DNA of 64,000 nucleotides from Burkholderiales bacterium (GTDB lineage Bacteria; Pseudomonadota; Gammaproteobacteria; Burkholderiales; Burkholderiaceae_C), in assembly GCA_017307855.1 (NCBI GenBank), contig JAFKGD010000001.1:310001-374000 (forward strand), written 5' to 3'. Below are positions 28,870 to 39,084 of the stretch, in pieces (positions within the stretch are counted from its first letter, which is position 1; the number at the start of each line of letters is the position of its first letter). The notes beneath the pieces were generated by a model, which ran no database searches, was not told the origin of the DNA, and saw nothing but the letters and a program-made list of their open reading frames with translations. The position numbers were made by a program, and so were the translations under genes.

Positions 28870-29781
28870 TCAGCCCCAGACCACCGAGCGCATCGAGATC
28901 GAAGCCGCCTGGAAATTGCCATTGAAGAAGCGCACCGGCTCCCTGCCATCGGCAGCACCGGCCGCATGCAGCAGCGGCAGGTAATGGTCGTGCGTGGGAT
29001 GCGCCAGGCGCGCCAGCTCGCCGGATTTCTGGAAGCCGTCCAGCGCATCGAGGTTGCCGCTCTGCAACTGGCCGGCGACCAGGCGGTCGAACTCGATCGC
29101 CCAGTCGTAAGCCTGGTTGCTCGCGGCCTGCCGCTGTGTGGCGCGCAGGTTGTGCACGATGTTGCCGCTGCCCACGATGAGGACGCCGCGCTCGCGCAGC
29201 GCTCGCAACTGGCGGCCCAGCGCGTAGTGCTCGGCCGGCGGGCGGTGGTAGTCCATCGACAGCTGGATGACCGGGATGTCGGCCTTGGGGAACATGGGCT
29301 TGAGGACCGACCACGTGCCGTGATCGAAGCCCCATTCGTGCATGTCCAGGCCCACGGGCTGGTTGGCGTCGGGCGAGCGCAGGTCGCGGCCGATTTCGGC
29401 GGCGGCGACAGGCGCGCCAGGCGCCGGGTATTGCTGGTCGAACAGCTCCTGCGGGAAGCCGCCGAAGTCGTGGATGGTGGGCGGCTTGTCCATGCCGGTG
29501 AGGTACCAGCCGCGCGTGATCCAGTGCGCCGAAATGCACAGGATGAGCTGGGGCCTGGGGTATTTGGCACCGAACTCCGCGCCCAGCGCCTGCCAGCTGC
29601 GCCGGTATTCGTTGTCGCCGATGGCGTTCATGGGACTGCCATGCCCGACGAACAGCACGGGCAGGCGCGGGCTCTTCTTCAACGATTTCAGCCGCTCGAA
29701 GGCTGCGGCGCTGGCGGGCTGGGTGGTCATCAGGGGCAGCACGGCGCTCGCGGCGCCGGCCATCATGGTTCTGCGTTGCAT
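28870..29781 (-). CDS. DODA-type class III extradiol dioxygenase with Tat-like signal
   Basis: 303 residues. Metal-binding histidines are found in LFVGHGSPMNAI (His47) and CISAHWITRG (His86) with further His in GSGNIVHNL and HPTHDHYLPLL, as in the 4,5-DOPA dioxygenase/YgiD family of zinc- or iron-dependent ring-cleaving enzymes. E. coli YgiD is cytoplasmic; this protein has QRRTMMAGAASAVLPLMTTQ before the domain, a twin-arginine export pattern ending in ASA. I choose the ATG at 29781, which opens directly into that signal. Substrate is probably a catechol; unknown here. Confidence 0.85.
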   Translation of the reverse strand: MQRRTMMAGAASAVLPLMTTQPASAAAFERLKSLKKSPRLPVLFVGHGSPMNAIGDNEYRRSWQALGAEFGAKYPRPQLILCISAHWITRGWYLTGMDKPPTIHDFGGFPQELFDQQYPAPGAPVAAAEIGRDLRSPDANQPVGLDMHEWGFDHGTWSVLKPMFPKADIPVIQLSMDYHRPPAEHYALGRQLRALRERGVLIVGSGNIVHNLRATQRQAASNQAYDWAIEFDRLVAGQLQSGNLDALDGFQKSGELARLAHPTHDHYLPLLHAAGAADGREPVRFFNGNFQAASISMRSVVWG

Positions 29782-29922
29782 GGTACGCGAGGGTTGTCGG
29801 ACTACGCCTACATGGAGAGTGCCTCCGGTTACAAGTTCCCGGCCAAGCCTGTCTAAAAGGTGACAGATCGGCCATGCCCATGCGTACTTCCACCCTCGCA
29901 AGGGTCATGCACCGCTGCTATA

Positions 29923-29933
29923 TTGCACTGCAA
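29923..29933. promoter_or_regulatory. Candidate PhaR-type palindrome upstream of phaZ
   Basis: TTGCA-C-TGCAA is a perfect inverted repeat with one central base, 18 bp before the phaZ start and overlapping a TATATT element (29919-29924). PhaR repressors of PHB metabolism bind TGCA-rich palindromes in related bacteria; assignment is inferred from position and sequence. Confidence 0.45.
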
Positions 29934-29951
29934 CATAACTCGCAGAATCCG

Positions 29952-31406
29952 ATGCTCTACCAGATCTACGAGGCGCAGCGCGCCCTCATGGAGCCCTTCG
30001 CCGACTTCGCGCAGGCGGCTTCCAAGCTCTACAGCAACGCGGCCTCGCCGCTGGGCCAGAACCCGTTGGCGCAACGAGTCTCGGCCGGCTTCGACCTGCT
30101 CTACCGGCTGGGCAAGGATTACGAGAAGCCCGTCTTCGGCCTGCAGACGGTGGACGTCGAGGGCAAAGAGGTCGCCATCCACGAGCGCGTCGAACTGGAC
30201 AAGCCGTTCTGCGAACTGCGCCGCTTCAAGCGTTTCACCGACGACCGCGAGACGCTGGCGCGTATCAAGGGCCAGCCGGCCGTGCTGATCGTCGCGCCGT
30301 TGTCGGGCCATTACGCGACGCTGCTGCGCGATACCGTCAAGACGATGCTGCGCGGCCACAAGGTCTACATCACCGACTGGAAGAACGCGCGCACCGTGCC
30401 GCTGTCCGAAGGCGAGTTCCACCTCGACGACTACGTCAACTACGTGCAGGAATTCATCCGCCACGTGCAGAAGCTCTACGGTAACTGCCACGTGATGAGC
30501 GTGTGCCAGCCCACGGTGCCGGTGCTGGCGGCCGTGTCGCTGATGGCCAGCCGGGGCGAGAAGACGCCGCTGTCGATGGTGATGATGGGCGGCCCGATCG
30601 ACGCCCGCAAGTCGCCCACGGCCGTCAACAACCTGGCCATGAACAAGAGCTTCGAGTGGTTCGAGAACAACGTGATCTACCGCGTGCCCGAGAACTTCCC
30701 GGGCGCCGGCCGCCGCGTCTACCCCGGCTTCCTGCAGCACACGGGTTTCGTGGCGATGAACCCCGACCGCCACGCCAAGAGCCATTACGAATATTTCGAG
30801 GACCTGATCAAGGGCGATGACGCCAGCGCCGAGGCGCACCGCAAGTTCTACGACGAGTACAACGCCGTCCTCGACATGGATGCCGACTACTACCTGGAAA
30901 CCATCGACACGGTGTTCCAGCAGTTCAAGCTGGTGCAAGGCACGTGGGACGTGAAGAACCCTCAGGGCCAGCTCGAACGCGTGCGTCCCCAGGACATCCG
31001 CACCACCGCGCTGCTCACCGTCGAAGGCGAACTCGACGACATCTCGGGCTCGGGCCAGACCGAGGCCGCGCATGGCCTGTGCTCGGGCATCCCGGCTGCT
31101 GCGCAGAAGCACCTGGAGGCCAAGGGCGCGGGCCACTATGGCATTTTCAGCGGCCGGCGCTGGCGCGAAATCGTCTATCCGGTGGTGCGCGACTTCCTGC
31201 TCGAACACAACCGCCCGATGACGGCGGCCACGGCGCGCCCCCAGGCGGCAGCATCCTCCAGGCGGTCCACGGTTGCGGCAAAGACGCCCGCACGGACGGT
31301 AGCTGCCAAGACTGCGTCGGTGAAGCCCGCGACGGCGAAGACGGTATCGGCGAAAACCGCACCGGCGCGACGAGCACCCGCCCGCAAGCGCCGCGCCGTG
31401 GCCTGA
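29952..31406 (+). CDS. phaZ: Intracellular poly(3-hydroxybutyrate) depolymerase with H1-like tail
   Basis: 484 residues. [16 protein letters not shown] is the normal N terminus of PhaZa-type depolymerases, so the start at 29952 is preferred over the open frame from 29874. The catalytic Cys185 is in [14 protein letters not shown], where the lipase-box serine is replaced by Cys as in Ralstonia PhaZa1; the Asp and His of the triad fit in [14 protein letters not shown] and [15 protein letters not shown]. No signal peptide, so it acts on granules in the cytoplasm. The family is about 420 residues; here about 60 extra C-terminal residues rich in Ala/Lys/Thr/Pro (repeats like AAKTPART) resemble histone H1. 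Confidence 0.95.
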   Translation: MLYQIYEAQRALMEPFADFAQAASKLYSNAASPLGQNPLAQRVSAGFDLLYRLGKDYEKPVFGLQTVDVEGKEVAIHERVELDKPFCELRRFKRFTDDRETLARIKGQPAVLIVAPLSGHYATLLRDTVKTMLRGHKVYITDWKNARTVPLSEGEFHLDDYVNYVQEFIRHVQKLYGNCHVMSVCQPTVPVLAAVSLMASRGEKTPLSMVMMGGPIDARKSPTAVNNLAMNKSFEWFENNVIYRVPENFPGAGRRVYPGFLQHTGFVAMNPDRHAKSHYEYFEDLIKGDDASAEAHRKFYDEYNAVLDMDADYYLETIDTVFQQFKLVQGTWDVKNPQGQLERVRPQDIRTTALLTVEGELDDISGSGQTEAAHGLCSGIPAAAQKHLEAKGAGHYGIFSGRRWREIVYPVVRDFLLEHNRPMTAATARPQAAASSRRSTVAAKTPARTVAAKTASVKPATAKTVSAKTAPARRAPARKRRAVA

Positions 31407-31450
31407 CCTGCTCCGCCGTGCCGGTCCCGGTACGGCGACAATCGGGCCCC

Positions 31451-32110
31451 ATGTCCGCCCTTGCCGAACGCCTGCTCGATGCCCTGCCCCAGACGCAGTG
31501 CACCCGCTGCGGCTACCCCGACTGCGCCGGCTACGCCCAGGCGCTCGCCGATGGCAAAGCCGCGCTGAACCAGTGCCCGCCCGGCGGTGCGGAGGGCGTG
31601 GCGCGGCTCGCAGCCATCCTCGGCCAGCCCGTGCGGCCCCTGAGCGCGGAGCACGGCGTCGAAGGTCCGCGCACGCTGGCCGTGATCGACGAGAACTGGT
31701 GCATCGGCTGCACGCTGTGCATCAAGGCCTGCCCGACCGACGCCATCGTGGGCAGCAACAAGCACATGCACACCGTGATCGAACCCTGGTGCACCGGTTG
31801 CGAACTCTGCATCCCCGCGTGTCCGGTCGATTGCATTTCGCTGGAGAACGTGACTGGCGAACGCACCGGCTGGGCCGCCTGGTCGCAGGTAGATGCCGAC
31901 GCCGCGCGGCAACGCTACGAGCGCCGCACCGAGCGGCAGGCCCGCGAAGCCACCGAACACCAGCAACGGCTGCAAGCCAGGGCGCACACCAAGCTGGCCG
32001 ATCTGCCCGCCCACACCCACGGCGCGCAGGATGCCGACGAACTCGCGCGAAAACGCGCCGTGATCGAAGCCGTGCTGGCCAAGGCCCGCGCGCGCCAGGG
32101 CGGCGCCTGA
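31451..32110 (+). CDS. rsxB: RsxB/RnfB-type electron transfer ferredoxin protein, soluble form
   Basis: 219 residues. The Fe-S domain [16 protein letters not shown] is followed by two 4Fe-4S sites, [12 protein letters not shown] and [12 protein letters not shown], and a charged C-terminal extension (about 145-219). E. coli RsxB carries an N-terminal membrane anchor; this protein starts directly at [14 protein letters not shown], as in many betaproteobacteria. No other rnf/rsx gene is in the window, so its partner is unclear; in this group the orphan protein may serve as a ferredoxin for other systems. Follows phaZ after 44 bp and a weak hairpin. Confidence 0.93.
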   Translation: MSALAERLLDALPQTQCTRCGYPDCAGYAQALADGKAALNQCPPGGAEGVARLAAILGQPVRPLSAEHGVEGPRTLAVIDENWCIGCTLCIKACPTDAIVGSNKHMHTVIEPWCTGCELCIPACPVDCISLENVTGERTGWAAWSQVDADAARQRYERRTERQAREATEHQQRLQARAHTKLADLPAHTHGAQDADELARKRAVIEAVLAKARARQGGA

Positions 32111-32122
32111 CGCAAAGACTGG

Positions 32123-32605
32123 CTAACGCGCCGCAGTGGCCAGTGCGTTGAACGCGGCCACCACCTCGGGTGGCGCTTGCACCAGTTCGATGAGCACGCC
32201 CTCACCGCCGACGGGTGACGCGTCATCGCCCCGCGGGTGAATGAAGCAGATATCGAAGCCGGCGGCGCCACGGCGGATGCCGCCGGGTGCGAAGCGCACG
32301 CCCTGCCCTCCCAGCCATTCGACTGCGCGCGGCAGGTCGTCGATCCACAGGCCCACGTGATTGAGAGGCGGGCTGTGAACGGCCGGCTTGCGGTCGGGGT
32401 CGAGCGGCTGCATCAGATCCACCTCGACCTTCAGCGGCCCGCTGCCCACCGCGCAGATGTCCTCGTCGACGTTCTCGCGCTCGCTGCTGAAAGTGCCCGT
32501 CACTTCCAGCCCGAGCAGATCGACCCACAGCCGCGCGAGGCGGCGCTTGTCGGCGGCGCCGATGGCGATCTGCTGGAGCCCCAGCACCCGGAAGGGGCGC
32601 GTCAT
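32123..32605 (-). CDS. VOC-family (glyoxalase-fold) protein
   Basis: 160 residues. [35 protein letters not shown] begins the first beta-alpha-beta-beta-beta unit and [18 protein letters not shown] the second, as in methylmalonyl-CoA epimerase and glyoxalase-like members. Metal ligands H/E are partly conserved (NHVG, LIELVQ) but the first-position histidine is replaced by Gln (LQQIAIG). Last gene of the propionate operon, 8 bp after the isocitrate-lyase-family gene. A link to C4 or C3 acyl-CoA metabolism is inferred. Confidence 0.82.
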   Translation of the reverse strand: MTRPFRVLGLQQIAIGAADKRRLARLWVDLLGLEVTGTFSSERENVDEDICAVGSGPLKVEVDLMQPLDPDRKPAVHSPPLNHVGLWIDDLPRAVEWLGGQGVRFAPGGIRRGAAGFDICFIHPRGDDASPVGGEGVLIELVQAPPEVVAAFNALATAAR

Positions 32606-32613
32606 GGACGGGC

Positions 32614-33474
32614 TCAGGTGTAGCGCTTCTCGAGCGCGTCCCACTCGGGCTTGCCGACCAGGCGCTGGCGCTCGGCGAACGTGGCCACCAGGCCACTCGA
32701 CTCCTGCACCTCCCGCTCGTCGCGCAGCGTGGTCAACACCTTCTGCATGCCGGCCACAGCACCCTGCAACGCGGCATTCGCATAGAGCACGATGCCGTAG
32801 CCCAGTTCGGACAACTCCTTCGCGTTGAAGATCGGCGTCTTGCCGCCGATCACCAGGTTCATAAGCTGCGGCGTGGGCAGGCGTTGGGGCAATGCACGGA
32901 TCTCGTCGGCCGTGGTCACGGCCTCGACGAAGAGGATGTCGGCGCCGGCCTCGGCGAACTTCTGCGCGCGCTCGATAGCGGCCTCGAAGCCCTGGGTGGC
33001 GCAGGCGTCGGTGCGGGCCATGATGAGCAGGTCGGGGTCGGTGCGCGCATCGACAGCGGCCTTGATCTTGGAGACGGCCTCTTCGGTGGAAATGACTTCC
33101 TTGCCGTTGAAGTGGCCGCAGCGCTTGGGCGCGACCTGATCCTCGAACTGGATGCAGTCGGCGCCCGCGCGTTCGAGCACGCGCACGGTATGGCGCACGT
33201 TGAGTGCATTGCCGAAGCCGGTGTCGGCATCGACGATCAGCGGCACGCGCACGGCATCGCGGATGCGCGCCGTGTGATCGGCGATCTCGGCCAGGCCCAT
33301 GAAGCCCTGGTCGGGCATGCCGAACCACATGTTGGTGACGCCGGCGCCGGTGACGTAGATGGCCTCGTAACCCAGGTCTTCGATGACCTTGGCCGACAGC
33401 GCGTTGAAGGCGCCCGGCACGAGCAGGCCGCGACGGGCTTCGGCCAGGAACTTGAGTTGCTTGCGGGTGGACAT
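32614..33474 (-). CDS. Isocitrate lyase/PEP mutase-family protein (possible methylisocitrate lyase)
   Basis: 286 residues. The family catalytic loop is CGH in [14 protein letters not shown], and Mg2+-binding acids sit in VDADTGFGN and QFEDQ. The segment [21 protein letters not shown] is more like 2,3-dimethylmalate lyase or oxaloacetate decarboxylase-type members than like canonical PrpB (whose loop reads KRCGHR). Because it is in the propionate operon with prpC, acnD and prpF and no canonical prpB is seen, it may supply the final lyase step, but this is an inference. The ATG at 33474 opens the standard domain; the upstream extension is not used. Confidence 0.8.
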   Translation of the reverse strand: MSTRKQLKFLAEARRGLLVPGAFNALSAKVIEDLGYEAIYVTGAGVTNMWFGMPDQGFMGLAEIADHTARIRDAVRVPLIVDADTGFGNALNVRHTVRVLERAGADCIQFEDQVAPKRCGHFNGKEVISTEEAVSKIKAAVDARTDPDLLIMARTDACATQGFEAAIERAQKFAEAGADILFVEAVTTADEIRALPQRLPTPQLMNLVIGGKTPIFNAKELSELGYGIVLYANAALQGAVAGMQKVLTTLRDEREVQESSGLVATFAERQRLVGKPEWDALEKRYT

Positions 33475-33500
33475 GTGTGTGCGTCTCGGTTCTCGGGATT

Positions 33501-34694
33501 TCAGAAACTGTCGCCAGGCACGCGCACCTGGCCTTCCATCAGCACGCGCGCGCTGCGGCTCATCAGGGCCTTGGTCACCGTCCACTGCCCCCCGGCCTGC
33601 CGTGCCTCGGCGCCCACGCGCAGCGTGCCGGAGGGATGGCCGAAGCGCACGGACGCGCGCTCGCCACCGCCAGCGGCGAGGTTGACCAGCGTGCCGGGAA
33701 TGGCCGCCGCCGTGCCGATGGCCACGGCCGCCGTGCCCATCATGGCGTGGTGCAGCTTGCCCATGGAGAGCGCACGCACCAGCAGGTCCACATCGGCTGC
33801 ACCGATCTGTTTGCCGCTGGATGCCGCATAGGCCGCCGGCGGCGCGACAAAGGCGACCTTGGGCGTGTGCTGGCGCTTCGCGGCTTCATCGAGGCTCTTG
33901 ATGAGCCCCATGCGCAGCGCGCCGTGCGCGCGGATGGTCTCGAAGCGCGCCAGCGCGGCCGCATCGCCGTTGATGGCGTCCTGCAGTTCGGTGCCGGTAT
34001 AGCCGATGTCGGCGGCATTGAGGAAGATGGTGGGAATGCCCGCGTTGATCAGCGTGGCCTTGAAGGTTCCGATGCCGGGCACATCCAGGTCGTCCACCAC
34101 CTGGCCGGTGGGGAACATCGCGCCGCCGCCCTCGCCGTCGCCCTCTTCCGCCGGGTCCATGAATTCGAGCTGCACCTCGGCCGCCGGGAAGGTCACGCCG
34201 TCGAGCTCGAAGTCGCCGGTCTCCTGCACCTCGCCGCCCGTCATGGGCACATGGGCCACGATGGTCTTGCCGATGTTGGCCTGCCACACGCGCACGGTGC
34301 AGATGCCATCGCGCGGGACGCGCGCCGCATCGACCAGACCGTTGCTGATCGCGAACGGCCCGACGGCGGCCGAGAGGTTGCCGCAGTTGCCGCTCCAGTC
34401 CACGAAGGGCTGGTCGATGGAGACCTGGCCGAACAGATAGTCGATGTCGTGGCCGGGGCGCGTGCTCTTCGACAGGATCACCGCCTTGCTGGTGCTCGAC
34501 GTGGCACCGCCCATGCCGTCGGTCTGCTTGCCATACGGGTCGGGACTGCCGATCACGCGCAGCAGCAGCGCGTCGCGCGCCGGGCCGGGCTGCTGGCAGC
34601 GCGCCGGCAGATCCTGAAGGCGGAAGAACACGCCCTTGCTGGTGCCGCCGCGCATGTAGGTGGCGGGAATGCGGGTCTGGTTCACGAATGCCAT
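33501..34694 (-). CDS. prpF: PrpF, aconitate isomerase-like 2-methylcitrate pathway protein
   Basis: 397 residues. [18 protein letters not shown] is the characteristic start, and [15 protein letters not shown] with [18 protein letters not shown] are conserved in PrpF, which isomerises methylaconitate so that AcnD can complete the methylcitrate cycle. The two GNCGN-like loops build the substrate site in this diaminopimelate-epimerase fold. 10 bp downstream of acnD. Without PrpF, AcnD cannot replace PrpD, so this pair defines the AcnD-dependent route. Confidence 0.96.
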   Translation of the reverse strand: MAFVNQTRIPATYMRGGTSKGVFFRLQDLPARCQQPGPARDALLLRVIGSPDPYGKQTDGMGGATSSTSKAVILSKSTRPGHDIDYLFGQVSIDQPFVDWSGNCGNLSAAVGPFAISNGLVDAARVPRDGICTVRVWQANIGKTIVAHVPMTGGEVQETGDFELDGVTFPAAEVQLEFMDPAEEGDGEGGGAMFPTGQVVDDLDVPGIGTFKATLINAGIPTIFLNAADIGYTGTELQDAINGDAAALARFETIRAHGALRMGLIKSLDEAAKRQHTPKVAFVAPPAAYAASSGKQIGAADVDLLVRALSMGKLHHAMMGTAAVAIGTAAAIPGTLVNLAAGGGERASVRFGHPSGTLRVGAEARQAGGQWTVTKALMSRSARVLMEGQVRVPGDSF

Positions 34695-34704
34695 CTTGCT
34701 GTCC

Positions 34705-37344
34705 TCAGGCTGCCGCATGTCCGGCCAGGAAATCCTGGGCGAAGCGCTGCAGCACGCCGCCCGCTTCGTACACCGACACTTCCTCGGCCGTGTCCAGGCG
34801 CGAGGTGACGGGCACGTCCAATGTGTTGCCGTCGCGCCGGTGGATGCGCAGGGTGAGCGTGGCGCGCGGCGTGCGCTCGCCGATCACGTCGTAGCTCTCG
34901 GTGCCATCCAGACCCAGCGTGAGACGCGTGGTGCCCGGCTGGAACTCGAGCGGCAGCACGCCCATGCCGATGAGGTTGGTGCGGTGGATGCGCTCGAAGC
35001 CCTCGGCCACCACGGTCTCGACGCCGGCCAGGCGCACGCCCTTGGCAGCCCAGTCGCGCGACGAGCCCTGGCCGTAGTCGGCGCCGGCGATGACGATGAG
35101 CGGCTGGCGGCGTTCGAGGTAGGTCTCCATCGCCTCCCACATGCGCACGACCTTGCCTTCGGGTTCGATGCGGGCGAGCGAGCCGGCGCGCTGACTGCCG
35201 TCGGCATTGCGCACCATCTCGTTCTTCAGCGTCGGGTTGGCGAAGGTGGCGCGCATGGCCGTGAGGTGGTCGCCGCGGTGCGTGGCGTAGGAGTTGAAGT
35301 CCTCCTCGGGCAGGCCCATGCGATGCAGGTACTCGCCGGCCGCGCTGTCCATCAGGATGGCGTTGGAGGGCGAGAGGTGGTCGGTGGTGATGTTGTCCGG
35401 CAGGATGGCCAGCGGCCGCATGCCGGTGAGCGTGCGCGGGTTGGCCGCCAGCGCGCCCACGCCTTCGGTGTCCCAGTAGGGCGGGCGGCGGATGTAGGTG
35501 GACTGCGGCCGCCAGTCGTACTGCGGGCTCACACGCTCGCCGTCGTCCACGCGCAGCGCGAACATGGGTTCGTACACCGCGCGGTACTGCGCCGGCTTCA
35601 CGGCCGCGCGCACCACGGCGTCGATCTCCTGGTCGTCGGGCCAGATGTCCTTGAGGCGGATCTCGCGCCCGTCGACCACGGCCAGCACGTCCTGCTCGAT
35701 GTCGAAGCGCATCGTGCCGGCGATGGCATACGCCACCACCAGCGGCGGCGAGGCGAGGAAGGCCTGCTTGGCATACGGATGGATGCGCCCGTCGAAGTTG
35801 CGGTTGCCCGAGAGCACGGCGGTGGCATACAGGTCGCGGTCGATGATTTCCTGCTGGATCTTCGGATCGAGCGCGCCCGACATGCCGTTGCAGGTGGTGC
35901 AGGCGAAGGCCACGATGCCGAAGCCGAGCTGTTCCAGGTCGGCGAGCAGGCCGGCTTCCCGGAGGTAGAGCTCGACCGCCTTGGAGCCCGGCGCCAGCGA
36001 CGACTTGACCCACGGCTTGCGCACCAGCCCCAGCCGGTTGGCGTTGCGCGCCAGCAGGCCGGCCGCGATCACGTTGCGCGGGTTGCTGGTGTTGGTGCAG
36101 CTGGTGATGGCCGCGATGATCACCGCGCCATCGGGCATGAGGCCCTGCGCCTCCTGCGCGCGCGCCTGGTCCAGGCCGGTCGCGATGCCCCGCTCGGCCA
36201 GCGCCGAAGTGGGCAGGCGCCGGTGCGGGTTGGACGGCCCAGCCATGTTGCGCACCACGGTGCTGAGGTCGAACGACAGCACGCGTTCGTACTCGGCGTC
36301 CATCAGCGTGTCGGCCCAGAAGCCCGCGGCCTTCGCGTAGGTCTCGACCAGCCGGACCTGCGCCTCGTCGCGGCCGGTCAGGCGCAGGTACTCCAGCGTC
36401 TGCTCGTCGATGGAGAACAGCGCGGCAGTGGCGCCGTATTCGGGGCACATGTTGGAGATGGTCGCCCGGTCACCGATGGTGAGGCTCTTCGCCCCGTCGC
36501 CGAAAAATTCGAGGTAGGCGCCGACCACTTTTTCCTTGCGCAGGAATTCGGTGAGCGCCAGCACGATGTCGGTGGCCGTGATGCCCGGTTGGCGGCGGCC
36601 CGTCAGCTGCACGCCCACGATGTCGGGCAGGCGCATCCACGAGGCGCGGCCCAGCATCACGTTCTCGGCCTCCAGACCGCCCACACCCACGGCAATCACG
36701 CCCAGCGCATCGACGTGCGGCGTGTGGCTGTCGGTGCCCACGCAGGTGTCGGGGAACGCGACCTGGCCGCCCTGCCCGTCGTCCTGCACGTAGACCACCG
36801 GCGACATCTTCTCCAGGTTGATCTGGTGCATGATCCCGTTGCCCGCGGGGATCACGTCGACATTGGCGAAGGCCTTCTTCGTCCACTCGATGAAATGGAA
36901 ACGGTCCTCGTTGCGGCGGTCTTCGATGGCGCGGTTCTTGGCGAACGCATCGGGATCGAAGCCCCCGCACTCCACGGCCAGCGAATGGTCGACGATGAGC
37001 TGCACGGGCACCACCGGATTGACCTGCGCCGGATCGCCGCCCTCGGCCGCGATGGCATCGCGCAGGCCAGCCAGATCGACCAGCGCCGTCTGCCCGAGGA
37101 TGTCGTGGCAGACCACGCGCACCGGGTACCAGGGGAAGTCGCGGTCGCGCCGGCGCTCGATGAGCTGGCGCAGCGAGTCTTCGAGGATCGCCGGATCGCA
37201 GCGGCGCACCAGGTTCTCGGCGTGCACGCGCGAGGTGTAGGGCAGGCGCGCCCAGGCGCCGGGCTGCAGCGCATCGACCGCCTCGCGGGCGTCGAAATGG
37301 TCCAGCGCGGTGCCGGGCAGGTTTTTTCTGTACGAGGTGTTCAT
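34705..37344 (-). CDS. acnD: Fe/S-dependent 2-methylcitrate dehydratase
   Basis: 879 residues, aconitase fold. MNTSYRKNLPGTALDHFDAREAVDAL starts AcnD proteins, and the cluster ligands are AITSCTNTS and FACTTCNGMSG. It dehydrates 2-methylcitrate to 2-methylaconitate in the Fe-S route of propionate oxidation, needing PrpF as helper. The catalytic domain 4 (GADYGQGSSRDWAAKG, with the catalytic Ser) is intact. It lies between prpC (48-bp gap) and prpF. Confidence 0.97.
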   Translation of the reverse strand: MNTSYRKNLPGTALDHFDAREAVDALQPGAWARLPYTSRVHAENLVRRCDPAILEDSLRQLIERRRDRDFPWYPVRVVCHDILGQTALVDLAGLRDAIAAEGGDPAQVNPVVPVQLIVDHSLAVECGGFDPDAFAKNRAIEDRRNEDRFHFIEWTKKAFANVDVIPAGNGIMHQINLEKMSPVVYVQDDGQGGQVAFPDTCVGTDSHTPHVDALGVIAVGVGGLEAENVMLGRASWMRLPDIVGVQLTGRRQPGITATDIVLALTEFLRKEKVVGAYLEFFGDGAKSLTIGDRATISNMCPEYGATAALFSIDEQTLEYLRLTGRDEAQVRLVETYAKAAGFWADTLMDAEYERVLSFDLSTVVRNMAGPSNPHRRLPTSALAERGIATGLDQARAQEAQGLMPDGAVIIAAITSCTNTSNPRNVIAAGLLARNANRLGLVRKPWVKSSLAPGSKAVELYLREAGLLADLEQLGFGIVAFACTTCNGMSGALDPKIQQEIIDRDLYATAVLSGNRNFDGRIHPYAKQAFLASPPLVVAYAIAGTMRFDIEQDVLAVVDGREIRLKDIWPDDQEIDAVVRAAVKPAQYRAVYEPMFALRVDDGERVSPQYDWRPQSTYIRRPPYWDTEGVGALAANPRTLTGMRPLAILPDNITTDHLSPSNAILMDSAAGEYLHRMGLPEEDFNSYATHRGDHLTAMRATFANPTLKNEMVRNADGSQRAGSLARIEPEGKVVRMWEAMETYLERRQPLIVIAGADYGQGSSRDWAAKGVRLAGVETVVAEGFERIHRTNLIGMGVLPLEFQPGTTRLTLGLDGTESYDVIGERTPRATLTLRIHRRDGNTLDVPVTSRLDTAEEVSVYEAGGVLQRFAQDFLAGHAAA

Positions 37345-37392
37345 GGGGCGCGCGGCGCCCTGCGGCGCCACCGGTCAACGTTGCTTTTCTTT

Positions 37393-38556
37393 TTACTTGC
37401 GCTCGGCGATCGGCACGAAGGCCAGGTCTTCGGGGCCGGTGTAGTTGGCGCTCGGGCGGATGATCTTGTTGTCGATGCGCTGCTCGATGATGTGCGCCGC
37501 CCAGCCGCTGGTGCGCGCGATGACGAACAGCGGCGTGAACATGGCCGTGGGCACGCCCATCATGTGGTAGCTGACGGCGCTGAACCAGTCGAGGTTGGGG
37601 AACATCTTCTTGATCTCCCACATCACGCTCTCCAGCCGCTCGGCGATGTCGAACATCTTCATCGATCCCGCCTCCTGCGACAGCGACCTGGCCACGCCCT
37701 TGATGACCACGTTGCGCGGGTCGCTCACGGTGTAGACCGGATGGCCGAAGCCGATCACGACCTCCTTGGCCTCGACGCGGCGGCGGATGTCGGCCTCGGC
37801 CTCGTCGGGCGTGTCGTAGCGCTTCTGGATTTCGAAGGCCACCTCGTTGGCGCCGCCGTGCTTGGGGCCGCGCAGTGCGCCGATGGCGCCGGCCACGGCC
37901 GAGTGCATGTCGCTGCCCGTGCCGGCGATCACGCGCGAGGCGAAAGTGGACGCGTTGAACTCGTGCTCGGCATACAGGTTGAGCGAGGTGTGCATGGCGC
38001 GCACCCAGGCCGCCGAGGGCGCGTGGCCGTGCAGCAGGTGCAGGAAGTGGCCGCCGATGGAGTCGTCGTCCGTCTCCACCTCGATGCGCAGGCCGTTGTG
38101 GCTGAAGTGGTACCAGTACAGCAGCATGGAGCCCAGCGAGGCCATCAGGCGGTCGGCGATGTCGCGCGCGCCGGGCGTGTTGTGGTCGTCCTTCTCGGGC
38201 AGCACACAGCCGAGCACCGAGACGCCCGTGCGCATCACGTCCATCGGGTGCGCGGCAGCCGGCAGCGCCTCCAGCGCCGCGCGCACGGCGGCCGGCAGGC
38301 CGCGCAGCGACCGCAGCTTGGCCTTGTAGCCGCGCAGTTCGGCCTCGGTGGGCAGCTTGCCGTGCACCAGCAGGTAGGCGATTTCCTCGAATTCGCAGAC
38401 CTCGGCGATGTCGAGGATGTCGTAGCCGCGGTAGTGCAGGTCGTTGCCGGTGCGGCCCACGGTGCACAGCGCCGTGTTGCCGGCGGTCACGCCGGAGAGG
38501 GCCACGGATTTCTTGGGCTTGAACGTCGCGGGTGTGGTTTCGGCAGCGTTGGTCAT
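37393..38556 (-). CDS. prpC: 2-methylcitrate synthase
   Basis: 387 residues. Condenses propionyl-CoA with oxaloacetate. The catalytic histidines and acid fit [30 protein letters not shown] and [14 protein letters not shown]; the [12 protein letters not shown] wording is that of PrpC rather than of the large type II citrate synthase. The ATG chosen shares bases with the stop of the upstream thioesterase (ATGA), which fixes the start. Citrate synthase side activity is common in the family. Confidence 0.95.
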   Translation of the reverse strand: MTNAAETTPATFKPKKSVALSGVTAGNTALCTVGRTGNDLHYRGYDILDIAEVCEFEEIAYLLVHGKLPTEAELRGYKAKLRSLRGLPAAVRAALEALPAAAHPMDVMRTGVSVLGCVLPEKDDHNTPGARDIADRLMASLGSMLLYWYHFSHNGLRIEVETDDDSIGGHFLHLLHGHAPSAAWVRAMHTSLNLYAEHEFNASTFASRVIAGTGSDMHSAVAGAIGALRGPKHGGANEVAFEIQKRYDTPDEAEADIRRRVEAKEVVIGFGHPVYTVSDPRNVVIKGVARSLSQEAGSMKMFDIAERLESVMWEIKKMFPNLDWFSAVSYHMMGVPTAMFTPLFVIARTSGWAAHIIEQRIDNKIIRPSANYTGPEDLAFVPIAERK

Positions 38557-38951
38557 TCGGTTTCCTTGGTTTGCTGAATCGGGCGATCGACGGATGCGGG
38601 GCGGCCGGCGGCGTCCACCGCCACCAGTTCGAACACACCCTCGAGAACTTGCTGGCGCACGGCGTCGGCCGCTTCCGCCCACCCCTGGACTTCGGCGGTC
38701 ATCGATGTGCGGCCCACGCGCGAGACGGCGGCGCGCAGCGTGAGCACGTGGCCGACCGGCACCGGCGCCAGGAACTTCACGCCATTCACGCCGGCGATCA
38801 CCACGTCACAGGTGGCGCGGCGGCGTCCCGCGAGGAATGCCGCCTTGGCCATGAGCTTGAGCGCGTTGCCGGCGAACAGCGTGCCGTAGTGGTTGGCGTC
38901 TTCCGGAAAGATGATTTCCGTGAGCTCGATCGTGGTGGGAGGTGTCGTCAC
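38553..38951 (-). CDS. Acyl-CoA thioesterase (hotdog fold), first gene of the propionate operon
   Basis: 132 residues. [28 protein letters not shown] has the DxNxxG catalytic pattern of YciA-type acyl-CoA thioesterases, and [17 protein letters not shown] continues the strand order. It may cleave short acyl-CoAs such as propionyl-CoA to keep free CoA available. Start is GTG ([10 protein letters not shown]); an in-frame ATG at 39029 would extend into the operator region. It overlaps prpC by 4 bp, so the thioesterase leads the operon. Confidence 0.88.
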   Translation of the reverse strand: MTTPPTTIELTEIIFPEDANHYGTLFAGNALKLMAKAAFLAGRRRATCDVVIAGVNGVKFLAPVPVGHVLTLRAAVSRVGRTSMTAEVQGWAEAADAVRQQVLEGVFELVAVDAAGRPASVDRPIQQTKETE

Positions 38952-39036
38952 GCGGGCACTCGGCAGGTGATGGGCAGAAAGTTGAGTCTTAAAAAGCGTG
39001 CAGCCACAAGGTTGAGCGCCGCCCGCCATTCTAGTT

Positions 39037-39052
39037 ATTCATAATTATGAAT
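39037..39052. promoter_or_regulatory. Perfect 16-bp palindrome, likely operator of the prp operon and GntR gene
   Basis: ATTCATAATTATGAAT is a perfect inverted repeat, AT-rich within GC-rich DNA, placed between the divergent thioesterase-led operon (start 85 bp away) and the GntR regulator gene (32 bp before its ATG). GntR-family dimers bind such palindromes. Autoregulation and control of the operon by the adjacent GntR protein is inferred. Confidence 0.7.
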
Positions 39053-39084
39053 GCAAAGCTTTCAGCGCGATTACACTCGCCGCC

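Noticed and set aside
34660-38577. Very long plus-strand open frame (1305 codons) opposite the prp operon
   Set aside because: It is antisense to prpF, acnD and prpC, has no family motif, and is His/Arg-rich as expected of the complement of a high-GC gene. Similar long antisense frames over hppA, the RND permease and dnaX were left out for the same reason.
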